A DNA stretch of 64,000 nucleotides. It comes from Aerococcaceae bacterium zg-252. GTDB taxonomy: Bacteria > Bacillota > Bacilli > Lactobacillales > Aerococcaceae. Shown here piece after piece: positions 10,945-20,787 of this stretch; within the stretch, counting starts at the first letter, position 1; every line of letters begins with the position of its first letter. Both the position numbers and the translations under genes were made by a program. The notes under the pieces were generated by a model. The model was not told where the DNA came from. It made no database searches and saw nothing but the letters and a program-made list of their open reading frames with translations. The stretch is taken from the NCBI GenBank assembly GCA_016237705.1, contig CP066204.1:434001-498000 (forward strand), given 5' to 3'.

Positions 10945-11794
10945 AATGTCACTGGCTGAAGCTTTTAAACAGGCTTCAGTTTTTTTACAAGAGCAAGGAA
11001 TTGAGAATGCGTCAGTACGAGATTATTGGTGCCAAGTTTTTGACCTGCAGCTAACAGATGTTGTACTTCGTTTGCAACAGAAGATTACAGAGGAGGAAGC
11101 ACAACGCTTTTGGCATGTATTAACACGTTTAGCACAACATGAACCAATTCAATATATTACACAAAAAGCTTATATAGGCGATGATGTGTTTAAGGTGACG
11201 TCAGATACATTAATTCCACGTGAAGATACTTATGGTTTGGTTGAAATGGGTAGCCAGTATTTGTCCTTGTACCCACAAGCTCAAGTGTTGGATATTGGTA
11301 CTGGAACGGGGTATATTGCTATTTTATTAGCGAAAAATGCACCGGCAGCAACGGTGACGGCAGTGGATATATCAGCAGCAGCACTTGAAGTGGCAAAAGT
11401 AAATGCACAATTACATCAAGTAACGGTGGAATTTGTACAGAGCGATTTGTGTCAGCAATTGCCGAACGATAAGCGTTATGATTTAATTGTGTCTAATCCA
11501 CCGTATATTGCTGAAGACGAGTTGAGTTTAATGGACGAATCGGTTAAACGTTTTGAACCAAAATTAGCCTTGTTTGCTGAAGATGAGGGGCTAGCGATTT
11601 ATAAGCGATTGGCTGCAACATTGCCGAACTATTTATCAAGTAAGGGACAAATCTTGCTTGAGATTGGCTTTAGACAAGGCTTAATGGTACAAGAAATATT
11701 TCAAGTAGCATTTCCACAGGCAATGATTACCATTCATCAAGACTTGAATGGATTGGATCGTTATGTCAAAGTAAGTTTAAGAGAGAAAGAATGA
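10928..11794 (+). CDS. prmC: Release factor glutamine methyltransferase
   Basis: A 288-residue SAM-dependent methyltransferase that methylates the GGQ glutamine of RF1/RF2. It has the SAM motif [12 protein letters not shown] (about 121-132) and the substrate-binding NPPY (190-193). The start is the ATG at 10928, because GGAGGAG lies 5-6 bases before it; a longer in-frame start at 10898 inside prfA has no ribosome binding site. The overlap with prfA suggests coupled translation of enzyme and substrate. Confidence 0.96.
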   Translation: MRLNSKMSLAEAFKQASVFLQEQGIENASVRDYWCQVFDLQLTDVVLRLQQKITEEEAQRFWHVLTRLAQHEPIQYITQKAYIGDDVFKVTSDTLIPREDTYGLVEMGSQYLSLYPQAQVLDIGTGTGYIAILLAKNAPAATVTAVDISAAALEVAKVNAQLHQVTVEFVQSDLCQQLPNDKRYDLIVSNPPYIAEDELSLMDESVKRFEPKLALFAEDEGLAIYKRLAATLPNYLSSKGQILLEIGFRQGLMVQEIFQVAFPQAMITIHQDLNGLDRYVKVSLREKE

Positions 11795-11798
11795 TGAA

Positions 11799-12827
11799 AT
11801 GGAAACACAAGTATTTTTATCCGAACAAATCACTCAAGCAGCAGAGCAATTGCGTTTGGGACAAATTATCTCATTTCCAACAGAAACGGTCTTTGGTCTA
11901 GGGGCGATTGCAACAGATGAACAGGCTGTCAGTCAAGTCTTTGCAGTGAAAGGGCGACCGAAAGATAATCCTTTAATTGTCCATGTTTCGAGCATTGAAC
12001 AGGTGCATTCCTATGTTGAATCTATTTCTCCGATAGCCCAACGATTAATGGATGCTTTTTGGCCTGGGCCGTTAACGATTGTTTTCCCACAGAAAAAAGG
12101 TGTATTAGCACCGAGCGTTACCCCTGGAAAAGATACAGTTGCGATTCGTATGCCAAATCAAGCCGAAACATTGCGTTTAATTGAGGCAACAGGCATTCCA
12201 TTAGTAGGGCCGAGTGCTAATAAGTCTGGGAAACCAAGTCCAACGGCAGTGGAACATGTGTTACATGATTTTAATGGTGAGATTGCTGGTGTTTTAGCTC
12301 CAAAAGAAACTTTATTAGCAGTTGGCGTGGAGTCTACAGTAGTTATGCCACAAGGAGAGCATGTTTATATTTTAAGACCGGGTGCGATTACCTTGCCGAT
12401 GATTGCAGCATTAGGCATTTCAGTCAGCGAAAAAAGTGCAACTGAACAATTAGCTGACCCAAAATTGATTTCGCCAGGAGTTAAGTATACACATTATAGT
12501 CCGGTGCAACCGGTTGAAGTATTGGTTACGGACGAAGTGACACATTTTATAGAGCATATTCAACATGAGCAGCGAACGATTGGGGTTTTAGCACAAGCCG
12601 AAATTTTGGAACAAATTCAAGAAATTCTGTCTGTTAAGGCTGTCTATTCTTATGGCAGACAAGGTGATTTACAAAGTGCTACGCAGCAATTATATGCAGG
12701 ATTGCGTGCGTTAGAATCAACCGATTGTGAAGTGATTATCGCACAAGGATTTGCCGATACGCCGGATAGTCACGCTTTGATGAATCGATTATCAAAAGCA
12801 GCCGATAAACTTTATCAATATGAATAA
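11799..12827 (+). CDS. sua5: L-threonylcarbamoyladenylate synthase (Sua5/YwlC type)
   Basis: A 342-residue enzyme that makes threonylcarbamoyl-AMP from threonine, bicarbonate and ATP, the first step of the tRNA t6A37 modification. The N-terminal YrdC-like domain (about residues 1-210) carries ISFPTETVFGLGA, KGRPKDNPLIVH and GPSANKSGKPSPT. The C-terminal Sua5 domain (about 220-342) is present, so this is the long form and not the short TsaC. It starts 4 bases after the prmC stop. The ribosome binding site is weak (GAGAGAAAG), so translation is probably coupled to prmC. Confidence 0.95.
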   Translation: METQVFLSEQITQAAEQLRLGQIISFPTETVFGLGAIATDEQAVSQVFAVKGRPKDNPLIVHVSSIEQVHSYVESISPIAQRLMDAFWPGPLTIVFPQKKGVLAPSVTPGKDTVAIRMPNQAETLRLIEATGIPLVGPSANKSGKPSPTAVEHVLHDFNGEIAGVLAPKETLLAVGVESTVVMPQGEHVYILRPGAITLPMIAALGISVSEKSATEQLADPKLISPGVKYTHYSPVQPVEVLVTDEVTHFIEHIQHEQRTIGVLAQAEILEQIQEILSVKAVYSYGRQGDLQSATQQLYAGLRALESTDCEVIIAQGFADTPDSHALMNRLSKAADKLYQYE

Positions 12828-12861
12828 TTAATGAATATAGAGAACAAAGAATTGAATAGAT

Positions 12862-12943
12862 ATGGTGAGAGCAAGGTTGCTCTGACTTGAATCACTGGAG
12901 AAAACTGACAACGTGCGTGAAACGCACAAAGAACGTTTTTGAT
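12862..12943 (+). repeat. R-element copy 4 (3' end lost), before glyA
   Basis: GACTTGAATCACTGGAGAAAAC and the apical hairpin GTGCGT/ACGCAC are present. The copy stops after GTTTTTGA, so the right arm TCAAGTC and the GAACCAGAATA end are lost. The glyA ribosome binding site follows within 20 bases. Confidence 0.75.
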
Positions 12944-12966
12944 AAAATAAGTGGAGGTTTTAGAAG

Positions 12967-14184
12967 ATGATAAAAGATACAGCGATTTTTAATTTAATTG
13001 AAAAAGAAACACAACGTCAGCAACAGGGGATTGAGTTAATTGCGTCAGAAAATTTTGTATCGCCACAAGTGTTACAGGCACAAGGAAGTATTTTAACGAA
13101 TAAATATGCTGAGGGCTATCCAAATCGCCGTTATTATGGTGGGTGCGAGTGGATTGATGAAATTGAGCAACTGGCAATTGACCGAGCTAAAGAATTATTT
13201 GGTGCTGAATTTGCAAATGTGCAGCCACACTCTGGTTCATCAGCGAATATGGCAGTGTATCGTGCCTTTTTGACGCCAGGGGATAGAGTTTTAGGAATGG
13301 ATTTATCGCAAGGAGGACATTTAACGCATGGTTCGCCAGTTAATTTTAGTGGACAATCGTATGAAATGTATAGCTATGGTGTAGATGAGCAAGGATATAT
13401 TGATTATGACGAAGTAGAGCGGATTGCAGAAGAGTGCCAGCCGAAAATGATGATTGCGGGAGCGAGTGCGTATTCACGAATCATTGATTTCAAACGCATG
13501 AGTGAAATTGCAGCAAAAGTGGGAGCAGTATTTTTTGTAGATATGGCACATATCGCAGGATTAGTTGCTACTGGTTTGCACCCTAATCCAGTTCCTTATG
13601 CAGATGTTGTGACAACGACGACACATAAGACATTACGTGGTCCACGTGGTGGGTTGATTTTAGCTAAAAAAGAACATGCGAAAAAAATTAATAGTGCTGT
13701 CTTTCCTGGTATTCAAGGCGGCCCATTAGAACACGTGATTGCAGCTAAAGCAGTTGCTTTTGGTGAGGCATTAGAACCGGAATTTAAAGAGTATGCAGCA
13801 CAAATCATTAAAAATACGCAAGCAATGGCGAGTGTTTTTGAAGCAAGTGAATTGCATGTTGTTTCAGGTGGAACGGATAATCATCTTTTCTTATTAGATG
13901 TTACACCATTAGGTATTACAGGTAAATGGGCACAAGAACGCTTAGACAAGGTAGGAATTACGGTCAATAAAAATTCAATTCCTAACGATACACAATCATT
14001 TGTGCAAACAAGTGGTATTCGAATTGGTGCAGCTGCGATTACGACTCGTGGAGCTAAGGAAGAAGATGCGATTCAAATTGCTGAATTTATTTTAGCAGCC
14101 CTTAAGGCACCGGAAGAAGAATTAACGGAATTGCATGAAAAAGTAATGGCTTTTGTGCAAGAATGGCCGATGTTTGCTTGGTAG
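12967..14184 (+). CDS. glyA: Serine hydroxymethyltransferase
   Basis: A 405-residue PLP enzyme that interconverts serine and glycine with tetrahydrofolate and supplies one-carbon units. It shows [18 protein letters not shown], the substrate-binding HSGSSAN, and the PLP lysine in [14 protein letters not shown] (Lys221). Its length is normal. GTGGAGG lies about 9 bases before the ATG. In many Firmicutes upp comes next; here the two are separated by an insertion of about 5.7 kb. Confidence 0.98.
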   Translation: MIKDTAIFNLIEKETQRQQQGIELIASENFVSPQVLQAQGSILTNKYAEGYPNRRYYGGCEWIDEIEQLAIDRAKELFGAEFANVQPHSGSSANMAVYRAFLTPGDRVLGMDLSQGGHLTHGSPVNFSGQSYEMYSYGVDEQGYIDYDEVERIAEECQPKMMIAGASAYSRIIDFKRMSEIAAKVGAVFFVDMAHIAGLVATGLHPNPVPYADVVTTTTHKTLRGPRGGLILAKKEHAKKINSAVFPGIQGGPLEHVIAAKAVAFGEALEPEFKEYAAQIIKNTQAMASVFEASELHVVSGGTDNHLFLLDVTPLGITGKWAQERLDKVGITVNKNSIPNDTQSFVQTSGIRIGAAAITTRGAKEEDAIQIAEFILAALKAPEEELTELHEKVMAFVQEWPMFAW

Positions 14185-14196
14185 AATAATTTGATT

Positions 14197-14224
14197 AAGG
14201 CGATAGCAATATCGTCTTTTTTTG
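14197..14224 (+). terminator. Terminator after glyA
   Basis: AGGCGATA pairs with TATCGTCT around a four-base loop, followed by seven T. Confidence 0.85.
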
Positions 14225-14371
14225 TTGTGACTTTAGTCGGTCACGCACCGTAAGGTGAGTGACAAATAAACCACCCGCTATGCGGGTGCGCAACGACGGT
14301 TATACCAAAAAACTCCAAACGCGATACAATAGTGGTGTTCAAGCCAACTGTAAAGTGAAAGGAGAAAACGC

Positions 14372-14827
14372 ATGGCACATAGTTTATCGCACACAAAGTG
14401 GATGTGTAAATACCACATTGTGTTTACCCCAAAGTATAGACGAAAAATCATCTATAATCAATGTCGCAGTAGTTTAGGAGAAATATTTCGACGATTATGT
14501 AGTTATAAAGGAGTCGAAATTATAGAAGGACATCTGATGCCGGACCATGTACATATGTTGGTCAGTATTCCACCAAGAATAAGCGTATCGAGTTTTATGG
14601 GATATTTAAAAGGTAAGAGTGCGTTAATGATGTTTGATAAACACGCAAATTTGAAATATAAATTTGGGAATCGACATTTTTGGGCAGAAGGATATTATGT
14701 GAGTACGGTGGGATTAAACGAAGCCACGATAAAGAAATATATTCAAGAGCAAGAGAAACATGATATAGCCTTGGATAAATTGAGTGTGAAGGAATATGAA
14801 AATCCCTTTAGGGATAGTGGTAAGTAA
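14372..14827 (+). CDS. tnpA: IS200-family transposase TnpA
   Basis: A 151-residue HUH single-strand transposase. It shows the two metal-binding histidines in MPDHVHML (His59 and His61) and the single catalytic tyrosine in IKKYIQEQE (Tyr123). Length and motif order are those of IS200 TnpA, with no TnpB partner. The ATG at 14372 has AAAGGAG 8-10 bases upstream. Peel-and-paste transposition of single-stranded DNA is the family mechanism. Confidence 0.95.
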   Translation: MAHSLSHTKWMCKYHIVFTPKYRRKIIYNQCRSSLGEIFRRLCSYKGVEIIEGHLMPDHVHMLVSIPPRISVSSFMGYLKGKSALMMFDKHANLKYKFGNRHFWAEGYYVSTVGLNEATIKKYIQEQEKHDIALDKLSVKEYENPFRDSGK

Positions 14828-14888
14828 TACAAACGCCTCTTTGAGAGGCGAGTGACGGGTCAAGAGCAATAAGGCTTGAACAAAGTGA

Positions 14889-14924
14889 AAGCCAGCGTCT
14901 TTAGGCGCTGGCTGGCTTTTTGGG
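14889..14924 (+). terminator. Strong hairpin with T-run inside the IS200 3' region
   Basis: AGCCAGCGTC pairs with GGCGCTGGCT (one G-U), followed by GGCTTTTT. A smaller hairpin, CGCCTC/GAGGCG, lies just after the tnpA stop (about 14833-14850). Confidence 0.75.
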
Positions 14925-14990
14925 CTTATAGCCCCTGTTCAAACCACCCGTTAGACGGGTGGTTATGATTGCAATAAAATATAGCCACAT

Positions 14991-15020
14991 ATGACAAATG
15001 TCATCTTTATAAAATGACAT
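14991..15020 (+). promoter_or_regulatory. Inverted repeat before the ABC/two-component operon, likely response-regulator site
   Basis: ATGACA-AA-TGTCAT (14991-15004) is a perfect dyad, and a further half site ATGACAT lies at 15014-15020. Dyads of this kind are typical for NarL/LuxR-type regulators, and one is encoded at the end of the operon. Autoregulation is an inference. The site lies directly after the IS200 end. Confidence 0.5.
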
Positions 15021-15104
15021 TGCTTACTAATACTGTCAGCCAATAGGTAGTATATTTTATCTATCAAAACAAAAGGTAGCTGAACCAGAATAGGAGTGAA
15101 CAAC

Positions 15105-15977
15105 ATGATTGAAGTCAATAAATTATACAAAACAATCAGAGGGCAAGATATTTTAAAAGATATTTCCTTTACAATTAATAAAGGAGATTGTGTGGCTTTG
15201 ATTGGGCCAAATGGGGCTGGAAAAACAACTCTGATGTCATGTATGATAGGCGATAAATTTATTTCAAAAGGACGATTAATGATTGAAGGTGTTGCAGCAA
15301 TGGACTCAACATTAAAAACCAAAGTAGCGATTTTGCCACAAGAGAACGTAGCACCAGAAAACTTAACAGTAGCTGAATTGATAGCTTTTTTCCAAAAAAT
15401 TCATCGCAATGCTCTATCAACAGAAGAAATTGATGCACTATTAGGTTTTTCAGCCGAACAAAAAAATCAACTCACTGAAAAATTATCGGGTGGGCAAAGA
15501 CGCTTAATGTCATTTGTTTTAATACTAATTGGTAAGCCGAGTATTTTATTTTTAGATGAGCCAACAGCAGGTATGGACACTTCGATACGACAACGATTTT
15601 GGGAAATTATTAACCAATTAAAAACGATAGGAACGACTATTGTCTATTCTTCTCATTACATAGAAGAAGTGGAGCATACAGCAGATAGAATCTTAGTGCT
15701 ACATAAAGGAGAACTGTTACGTGACACGACACCTTATAAAATGCGTTCTGAAGAACGAGAAAAACAGTTTAATATACCGATTGCCTATCAAGAAAGTATT
15801 CAAACACTCGATATGATTTATGATATAAAAATATCGCATGATATAGTAACATTTATGACAAAAGAACCACAAATAGTTTTTGACTATTTACAAAAAGCAG
15901 GGTGTCCGATTGATGATATGGAAATGTTAAACAAAACCTTGTTAAATACATTATTTGATAATACGAGTAAAGAGTAA
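15105..15977 (+). CDS. ABC transporter ATP-binding protein
   Basis: A 290-residue ATPase of an ABC-2 type exporter. Walker A is GPNGAGKTT (34-42), the signature is LSGGQRR, Walker B is ILFLDEPTAGMD, and the switch His lies in YSSHYIEEVE. The C-terminal third resembles the regulatory extension of drug or lantibiotic exporters. The ATG at 15105 is preferred over a GTG at 15096, because that GTG lies inside the AGGAG ribosome binding site. It is followed by a permease, a sensor kinase and a response regulator, resembling the B. subtilis YvfR-YvfS-YvfT-YvfU (Lnr) arrangement. Substrate unknown; defence against a membrane-active compound is a reasonable guess. Confidence 0.85.
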   Translation: MIEVNKLYKTIRGQDILKDISFTINKGDCVALIGPNGAGKTTLMSCMIGDKFISKGRLMIEGVAAMDSTLKTKVAILPQENVAPENLTVAELIAFFQKIHRNALSTEEIDALLGFSAEQKNQLTEKLSGGQRRLMSFVLILIGKPSILFLDEPTAGMDTSIRQRFWEIINQLKTIGTTIVYSSHYIEEVEHTADRILVLHKGELLRDTTPYKMRSEEREKQFNIPIAYQESIQTLDMIYDIKISHDIVTFMTKEPQIVFDYLQKAGCPIDDMEMLNKTLLNTLFDNTSKE

Positions 15978-15995
15978 GTTGTAGGAGGGGAAATT

Positions 15996-16724
15996 ATGCG
16001 AGCCTTATTAAAAATGGAATTTATTTTAACAAAACGCAGTCTGTTTACGTTCATTATGGGAATTGGCATGCCAGTTTTATTTTTCTTATTATTTTCATCA
16101 ATGTTTGATACAAGTTATGGTGATACGAGAATTTTGACACGCAATTATTTGATAACGATGACTGCATTTAGTATGAGTAGTTTTGCACTATTCAGTTTTC
16201 CAGCTTTGCTTGAAACTGATAAGAAGAATAATTGGCTGATTCAAATACAGCATTCTCCCATTTCGTTATCACAATATTATACTGTAAAAGTGATACGTGT
16301 ATTTGTGTCATTTATCATTTCGATTATTATCAATTTTATCGTCGGATTTTTGATTCGAAATGTGACAATGAGTACATCACAGTGGCTTGTCAGTGCTTTA
16401 TTATTGCTAGTTGGAAGTTCTGCTTACTTAGCAATTGGTTTATTATTAACACTGTTTAACAATACACAAACCATGTCCGTATTTGCTAATATTTTATATT
16501 TTGTTTTAGCGATTTTTGGTGGCTCTTGGATGCCATATGAAGTATTACCCAAATGGATGCAACAAGTAGCTCACTTTACGCCGAGTTATCATGCGAATCA
16601 ATTAGTATTGGGTTATCTAAAAAACAATAAAGTAAATAGCTTAACTTTACTGATTGTCCTGGCTTATGCGATAATAGTAGGAGGAATAGCACTTATTTTG
16701 AGCAAAAAACAGGAGGTGAGATAA
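15996..16724 (+). CDS. ABC-2 type transporter permease
   Basis: A 242-residue membrane protein with about six predicted transmembrane segments, for example FTFIMGIGMPVLFFLLFSSM at the N-terminus. It carries the ABC-2 family feature FGGSWMPYEVLPKWMQQVAHFTPSYHANQ before the last helices. It pairs with the preceding ATPase. AGGAGGGG lies upstream of its ATG. Its stop overlaps the kinase gene start by one base, so the four genes are probably one operon. Confidence 0.85.
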   Translation: MRALLKMEFILTKRSLFTFIMGIGMPVLFFLLFSSMFDTSYGDTRILTRNYLITMTAFSMSSFALFSFPALLETDKKNNWLIQIQHSPISLSQYYTVKVIRVFVSFIISIIINFIVGFLIRNVTMSTSQWLVSALLLLVGSSAYLAIGLLLTLFNNTQTMSVFANILYFVLAIFGGSWMPYEVLPKWMQQVAHFTPSYHANQLVLGYLKNNKVNSLTLLIVLAYAIIVGGIALILSKKQEVR

Positions 16725-17818
16725 TGTCGATTTTCAAAAAAATACACCCTATGTATTTTGGCTCACTTATTTATCTTATTTTTCCAATTTATTATGTTTT
16801 GTCAGGAGAGTATCCTTTGTGGACTTTACCGTTAACCATTCTGTTTGCGATTGCGTATTTATCGCTCACATTAGTCAAAAAAGAGTGGGTTAAAATAGTA
16901 TTATTTCTCTATCTATGTGTGTATATCGTGCTATTAACCTTATATGGAAGTATCATGGCAACATTATTTATTTACTATGTTACAAATATATTGACATGGC
17001 ATTTTCAAGAAGATACGATAACGAGCAAACGCTATATTATTTTTTATATTACTTATGCTATATTGCTTTATTTTATCTCTCAAGTAAACGACATTGAAAC
17101 CATTGTCTTTCTGTCAATTTTACATGTGGTAGCCATTGGCATGATGTATGTGATGAGAAAAAATTTACAGGAGGAACGATTAAAGCGTGTTCTCCAAGAG
17201 AAAAATGAGTCGATTAATTTGCTATTAGCTGAAAATGAACGAAATCGTATTGGGCAAGATTTACACGATACATTGGGGCATGTATTTGCGATGTTAAGTA
17301 TCAAAAGTGAATTGGCAGTAGCACTCATGGAAAATAAAGAGTATGACAAAGCTAGAAAAGAAATCGAAGAATTGAGAGCTGTCACGACTACATCTATGAA
17401 AGAAGTTAGGCAGATTGTTCAATCGTTGAAACGTCATACGGTGGCAGAAGAATTGCAGATTTTACATAATATGTTTACAATGGCACAAGTAACTTTAGCA
17501 GTGACAAATCGTGATTTAACCAGGTCATTATCAGAGTCAGTACAATCCGTTGTTACGATGATATTAAGGGAATGTGGCAATAACTTACTTAAACATAGTC
17601 AAGCAACACATTGTCATATTGGATTTGAGCAAAAAAACAACCAAATGATAATAACCGTAGAAGATAATGGAGTTGGATTTGAAACAGTAACAGGAGAAGA
17701 ATTGCATTCGATTCGAGAACGCTTGACTACAATCAAAGGACATTTAGACATTACCATATTGAAAAATCCAACTCAAATTACAATGTGGATACCATTAAGT
17801 ACGAATGATAGGGTCTGA
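16724..17818 (+). CDS. Membrane sensor histidine kinase (HisKA_3, DesK/NarX-like)
   Basis: A 364-residue kinase with about five to six N-terminal transmembrane segments (residues 10-145) and no large extracellular domain. The phosphoacceptor His181 is in GQDLHDTLGHVFAM, which is the HisKA_3 type. The HATPase part has ECGNNLLKHSQATH and VEDNGVGF. With few extracellular residues it may sense the membrane or the cognate transporter. It works with the next gene's response regulator, 38 bases downstream. Confidence 0.9.
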   Translation: MSIFKKIHPMYFGSLIYLIFPIYYVLSGEYPLWTLPLTILFAIAYLSLTLVKKEWVKIVLFLYLCVYIVLLTLYGSIMATLFIYYVTNILTWHFQEDTITSKRYIIFYITYAILLYFISQVNDIETIVFLSILHVVAIGMMYVMRKNLQEERLKRVLQEKNESINLLLAENERNRIGQDLHDTLGHVFAMLSIKSELAVALMENKEYDKARKEIEELRAVTTTSMKEVRQIVQSLKRHTVAEELQILHNMFTMAQVTLAVTNRDLTRSLSESVQSVVTMILRECGNNLLKHSQATHCHIGFEQKNNQMIITVEDNGVGFETVTGEELHSIRERLTTIKGHLDITILKNPTQITMWIPLSTNDRV

Positions 17819-17856
17819 CCTACAAGTTAAACTGAACGAGTAAAGGAGAGTGTGGT

Positions 17857-18456
17857 ATGAATATATTAGTTGCAGAAGACCAAGTGATGTTACTAGATGC
17901 GATGTGTCAACTACTATCCATGCAAGCGATTGTTCACCAAGTTCATCAAGTATCTAATGGTAAATTGGCAATAGAATGCTTAGAAAAAGAACAGATTGAT
18001 GTCGCCATATTAGATATTGAAATGCCACACATGACAGGCTTAGATGTTTTAGAATGGATACGTCAACAACAGTTGAGTACGAAAGTGATTATTGTGACGA
18101 CTTTTAAACGACCTGGGTATTTTCAAAGAGCTGTCAGTGCAGGTGTTGATGCCTTTGTATTAAAAGAACGGAGTATTTCAGAGTTAATGTCAACGATTCA
18201 AAATGTTTTGCAAGGACAAAAAGAGTATTCGCCGGAACTTATGGAAATGATATTCACGAAAGAAAATCCATTGACAGAACAAGAAAGGCTATTGTTAAAA
18301 CAAGTAGCGTTAGGCTTATCGAATAAAGATATTGCACAAAAAATGTTTTTATCAAATGGAACTGTGCGAAATTATATGTCAACGATTTTATTAAAATTAG
18401 AGGCAACGAATCGTACTGAGGCAGTAAAAATCGCTGAAAAAAATGGTTGGATTTGA
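17857..18456 (+). CDS. LuxR/NarL-family response regulator
   Basis: A 199-residue regulator. The receiver domain (1-120) has acidic residues AEDQ near the N-terminus, phosphoacceptor Asp53 in [12 protein letters not shown], and a conserved Lys in VLKERS. The C-terminal LuxR-type helix-turn-helix (about 138-195) has [20 protein letters not shown]. It probably controls the adjacent exporter operon through the ATGACA/TGTCAT dyad upstream. Ribosome binding site AAAGGAGAG. Confidence 0.92.
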   Translation: MNILVAEDQVMLLDAMCQLLSMQAIVHQVHQVSNGKLAIECLEKEQIDVAILDIEMPHMTGLDVLEWIRQQQLSTKVIIVTTFKRPGYFQRAVSAGVDAFVLKERSISELMSTIQNVLQGQKEYSPELMEMIFTKENPLTEQERLLLKQVALGLSNKDIAQKMFLSNGTVRNYMSTILLKLEATNRTEAVKIAEKNGWI

Positions 18457-18465
18457 AAATTAGGT

Positions 18466-18489
18466 AGGCAGCAGCAGTGCTGTCTTTTT
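18466..18489 (+). terminator. Terminator after the response regulator gene
   Basis: AGGCAGCA pairs with TGCTGTCT (one G-U) around GCAG, followed by TTTT. Confidence 0.8.
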
Positions 18490-18601
18490 GTGTGTCAGCA
18501 TTGTAAGATAATGTCTATTGCAAGTTTCTATACAGCTTGGGGTGATTTAAGGTATAATTCACTTTGAATACTTAAAAAGAATTTTTGAAAGAGGTATCGA
18601 T

Positions 18602-19780
18602 ATGAGAGAAGCAGTCATCGTATCGGCAGTGCGAACTGCCATAGGTTCATTTGGTGGTTCGTTAAGGGATGTTTCGGCTGTCGATTTAGGCGTAACCGTC
18701 GTGAAAGGTGCAATTGAACGGGCTGGGCTTAAACCTGAGCAAGTAGATGAAGTAATTATGGGAAATGTATTAAGTGGTGGTCTAGGTCAAAATATTGCAC
18801 GTCAAATCAGTGTGAAATCAGGTATACCGATTGCGACACCAGCCTATACGATTAATAAGGTATGTGGTTCTGGCTTAAAATCCATTCAATTAGCGATTCA
18901 ATCTGTTTTATTAGGCGATGCTGACATCATTGTCGCAGGTGGTACTGAAAATATGAGTCAAGCCCCTTATGTGTTACATAATCAACGTTGGGGTGCTCGT
19001 ATGGGGGACGCTAAAGTCGTTGATACGCTATTAAGTGACGGATTGGTGGATGCATTTGATGAGCAGCATATGGGAATTACAGCTGAAAATGTTGCAGCCA
19101 AATATGGTATTACACGTGAACAACAAGAATTATTTGCGATAGAATCGCAACGCAAAGCAATAGCTGCCGTCAAATCTGGTCGCTTTATTAATGAAATTGT
19201 ACCTGTTGAAATTCCACAACGTAAAGGCGAAGCGATTATGTTTGATATTGACGAGTATCCACGTGAAAATGTGACATTAGAGAGCTTGAGTAAATTGCGT
19301 CCTGCCTTTCAACAAGGTGGAACGGTTACAGCCGGCACATCTTCAGGTATCAATGACGGCGCTGCTGCCGTTGTGGTTACGACTCGTGAAAAAGCGGAGA
19401 CATTAGGATTAACTGTATTAGCAACAGTAAAATCGTATGCAAGTGCGGGATTAGAACCAGAGTATATGGGGTGTGGGCCGATTTATGCGACACAAAAAGC
19501 ATTGGCTAAAGCAGGTCTGAGTATTTCTGACTTAGATTTAGTCGAATCAAATGAAGCTTTTGCTGCGCAAGCCTGTGCAGTCACTAAAGAATTAGGCTTT
19601 AAATCTGAAATTGTGAATGTGAATGGTGGTGCGATTGCACTAGGGCATCCAATTGGAGCGTCTGGGGCTCGGATTCTAGTCACGTTATTGCATGAAATGC
19701 AAAAACGTGATGCCAAATATGGTTTAGCGACATTATGTATCGGTGGTGGCATGGGTACGGCTCTTATTGTAGAAAGATAA
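18602..19780 (+). CDS. Acetyl-CoA C-acetyltransferase (thiolase)
   Basis: A 392-residue biosynthetic-type thiolase that condenses two acetyl-CoA to acetoacetyl-CoA. It shows the acylated Cys88 in [10 protein letters not shown], the catalytic His in [18 protein letters not shown], and the second Cys in [15 protein letters not shown]. In lactic bacteria this is the entry step of the mevalonate pathway to isoprenoids, but no other mevalonate gene is in the window. GAAAGAGG lies upstream of the ATG. A -10 (TATAAT, 18553-18558) suggests its own promoter. Confidence 0.94.
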   Translation: MREAVIVSAVRTAIGSFGGSLRDVSAVDLGVTVVKGAIERAGLKPEQVDEVIMGNVLSGGLGQNIARQISVKSGIPIATPAYTINKVCGSGLKSIQLAIQSVLLGDADIIVAGGTENMSQAPYVLHNQRWGARMGDAKVVDTLLSDGLVDAFDEQHMGITAENVAAKYGITREQQELFAIESQRKAIAAVKSGRFINEIVPVEIPQRKGEAIMFDIDEYPRENVTLESLSKLRPAFQQGGTVTAGTSSGINDGAAAVVVTTREKAETLGLTVLATVKSYASAGLEPEYMGCGPIYATQKALAKAGLSISDLDLVESNEAFAAQACAVTKELGFKSEIVNVNGGAIALGHPIGASGARILVTLLHEMQKRDAKYGLATLCIGGGMGTALIVER

Positions 19781-19956
19781 GATACTGAAATTAGTCGTAA
19801 ATTAATAAATTAGTAAAATGATATATCGAAATTATACTTTACGAGCTAATAAAAAAGTTGTATGATAGGGAACAGAAAATAGTAGGTGTAGTGCAAATAA
19901 AAGTGCGAGGTTGCTTTTATTTGATAGGCAAAAGAGCAGAAAAAGGAGTGCAAATT

Positions 19957-20595
19957 ATGGCAAAATTTACAGTAGTAGAACATCCACTTATTCAACACAA
20001 ATTGACGATTATTCGTGATAAGAATACGTCAACCAAAGCATTTCGTGAAGTAACTAATGAGATTGCGATGTTAATGGCATATGAAATTACACGTGATTTA
20101 CCATTGGAAGATGTTGTCATTGAAACTCCTTTGGTTACTACCACGCAAAAACAAATCGCTGGTAAAAAATTAGCGATTATTCCAATTTTACGTGCTGGTT
20201 TAGGAATGGTTGACGGCATTGTTAATTTAATTCCAGCTGCTCGTATTGGACATATTGGTTTGTATCGTGACCATGATACGCTTGAAGCAGTTGAATATTT
20301 TGCTAAATTCCCACAAGATATTAGTGAACGTCGTTTATTTGTAGTTGACCCGATGTTAGCAACAGGTGGTTCAGCGATTGCAGCCCTTGATTTATTGACG
20401 AAAAAATATAATGTTTCCCCTGAAAATATTGTTTTTGTGTGTTTAGTTGCTGCGCCAGAGGGTGTTAAAGCTATACAAGAAGCACATCCTGATGTTGATG
20501 TATACACAGCAGCATTAGACGAACGTTTAAATGACAAAGGCTATATCTTACCAGGATTAGGAGATGCCGGCGACCGAATCTTCGGAACGAAGTAA
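19957..20595 (+). CDS. upp: Uracil phosphoribosyltransferase
   Basis: A 212-residue enzyme converting uracil and PRPP to UMP. It shows the PRPP-binding [18 protein letters not shown] and a C-terminal uracil-binding [17 protein letters not shown]. The ATG at 19957 is chosen because AAAAAGGAG lies 7 bases upstream and [16 protein letters not shown] is the family N-terminus; a longer frame from 19858 has no support. Its usual upstream neighbour glyA is 5.8 kb away here. Confidence 0.97.
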   Translation: MAKFTVVEHPLIQHKLTIIRDKNTSTKAFREVTNEIAMLMAYEITRDLPLEDVVIETPLVTTTQKQIAGKKLAIIPILRAGLGMVDGIVNLIPAARIGHIGLYRDHDTLEAVEYFAKFPQDISERRLFVVDPMLATGGSAIAALDLLTKKYNVSPENIVFVCLVAAPEGVKAIQEAHPDVDVYTAALDERLNDKGYILPGLGDAGDRIFGTK

Positions 20596-20600
20596 TATAA

Positions 20601-20715
20601 TAGTGCGACAACATGCGCTTTGAAATGAATCACTGGAGAAAGCCGCCGGAATGCGTGTAACGCATATAGGTGGCTTTTGAAGTGGATGTCATTTCAGCAT
20701 GTTGGAGCCGGAATA
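20601..20715 (+). repeat. R-element copy 5 (best-folded copy), after upp
   Basis: Five nested helices can be traced. CAACATGC (20609-20616) pairs with GCATGTTG (20697-20704), and GAAATGA (20622-20628) with TCATTTC (20689-20695). CACT (20631-20634) pairs with AGTG (20681-20684). AAAGCCGCC (20639-20647) pairs with GGTGGCTTT (20669-20677, one G-U), and ATGCGT (20651-20656) with ACGCAT (20660-20665) around GTA. It ends GCCGGAATA. A second partial start (GGTGTGAGCGAGG, about 20720-20732) follows. Confidence 0.92.
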
Positions 20716-20756
20716 ACAAGGTGTGAGCGAGGTATTCTGTCTCAAAATACAATAGC

Positions 20757-20787
20757 AAAAGCTGGGTGTTGTTAGCCCAGCTTTTTT
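20757..20787 (+). terminator. Terminator after upp
   Basis: AAAAGCTGGG pairs with CCCAGCTTTT, a perfect stem with a nine-base loop and more T after it. Confidence 0.92.

Larger units (their letters stand above)
14265..14966 (+). mobile_element. IS200-type insertion sequence (about 0.7 kb)
   Basis: A single Y1 transposase gene is flanked by subterminal hairpins: on the left CACCCGC/GCGGGTG (about 14270-14286) and on the right CCACCCGT/ACGGGTGG (about 14945-14963). There are no terminal inverted repeats, as expected for IS200/IS605. The exact cleavage sites are not defined here. It sits just after the glyA terminator. The tnpA frame is intact, so the copy may be active. Confidence 0.85.

Noticed and set aside
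14259-14477. 72-residue frame at the IS200 left end
   Set aside because: It overlaps the start of tnpA in another frame and has no ribosome binding site.
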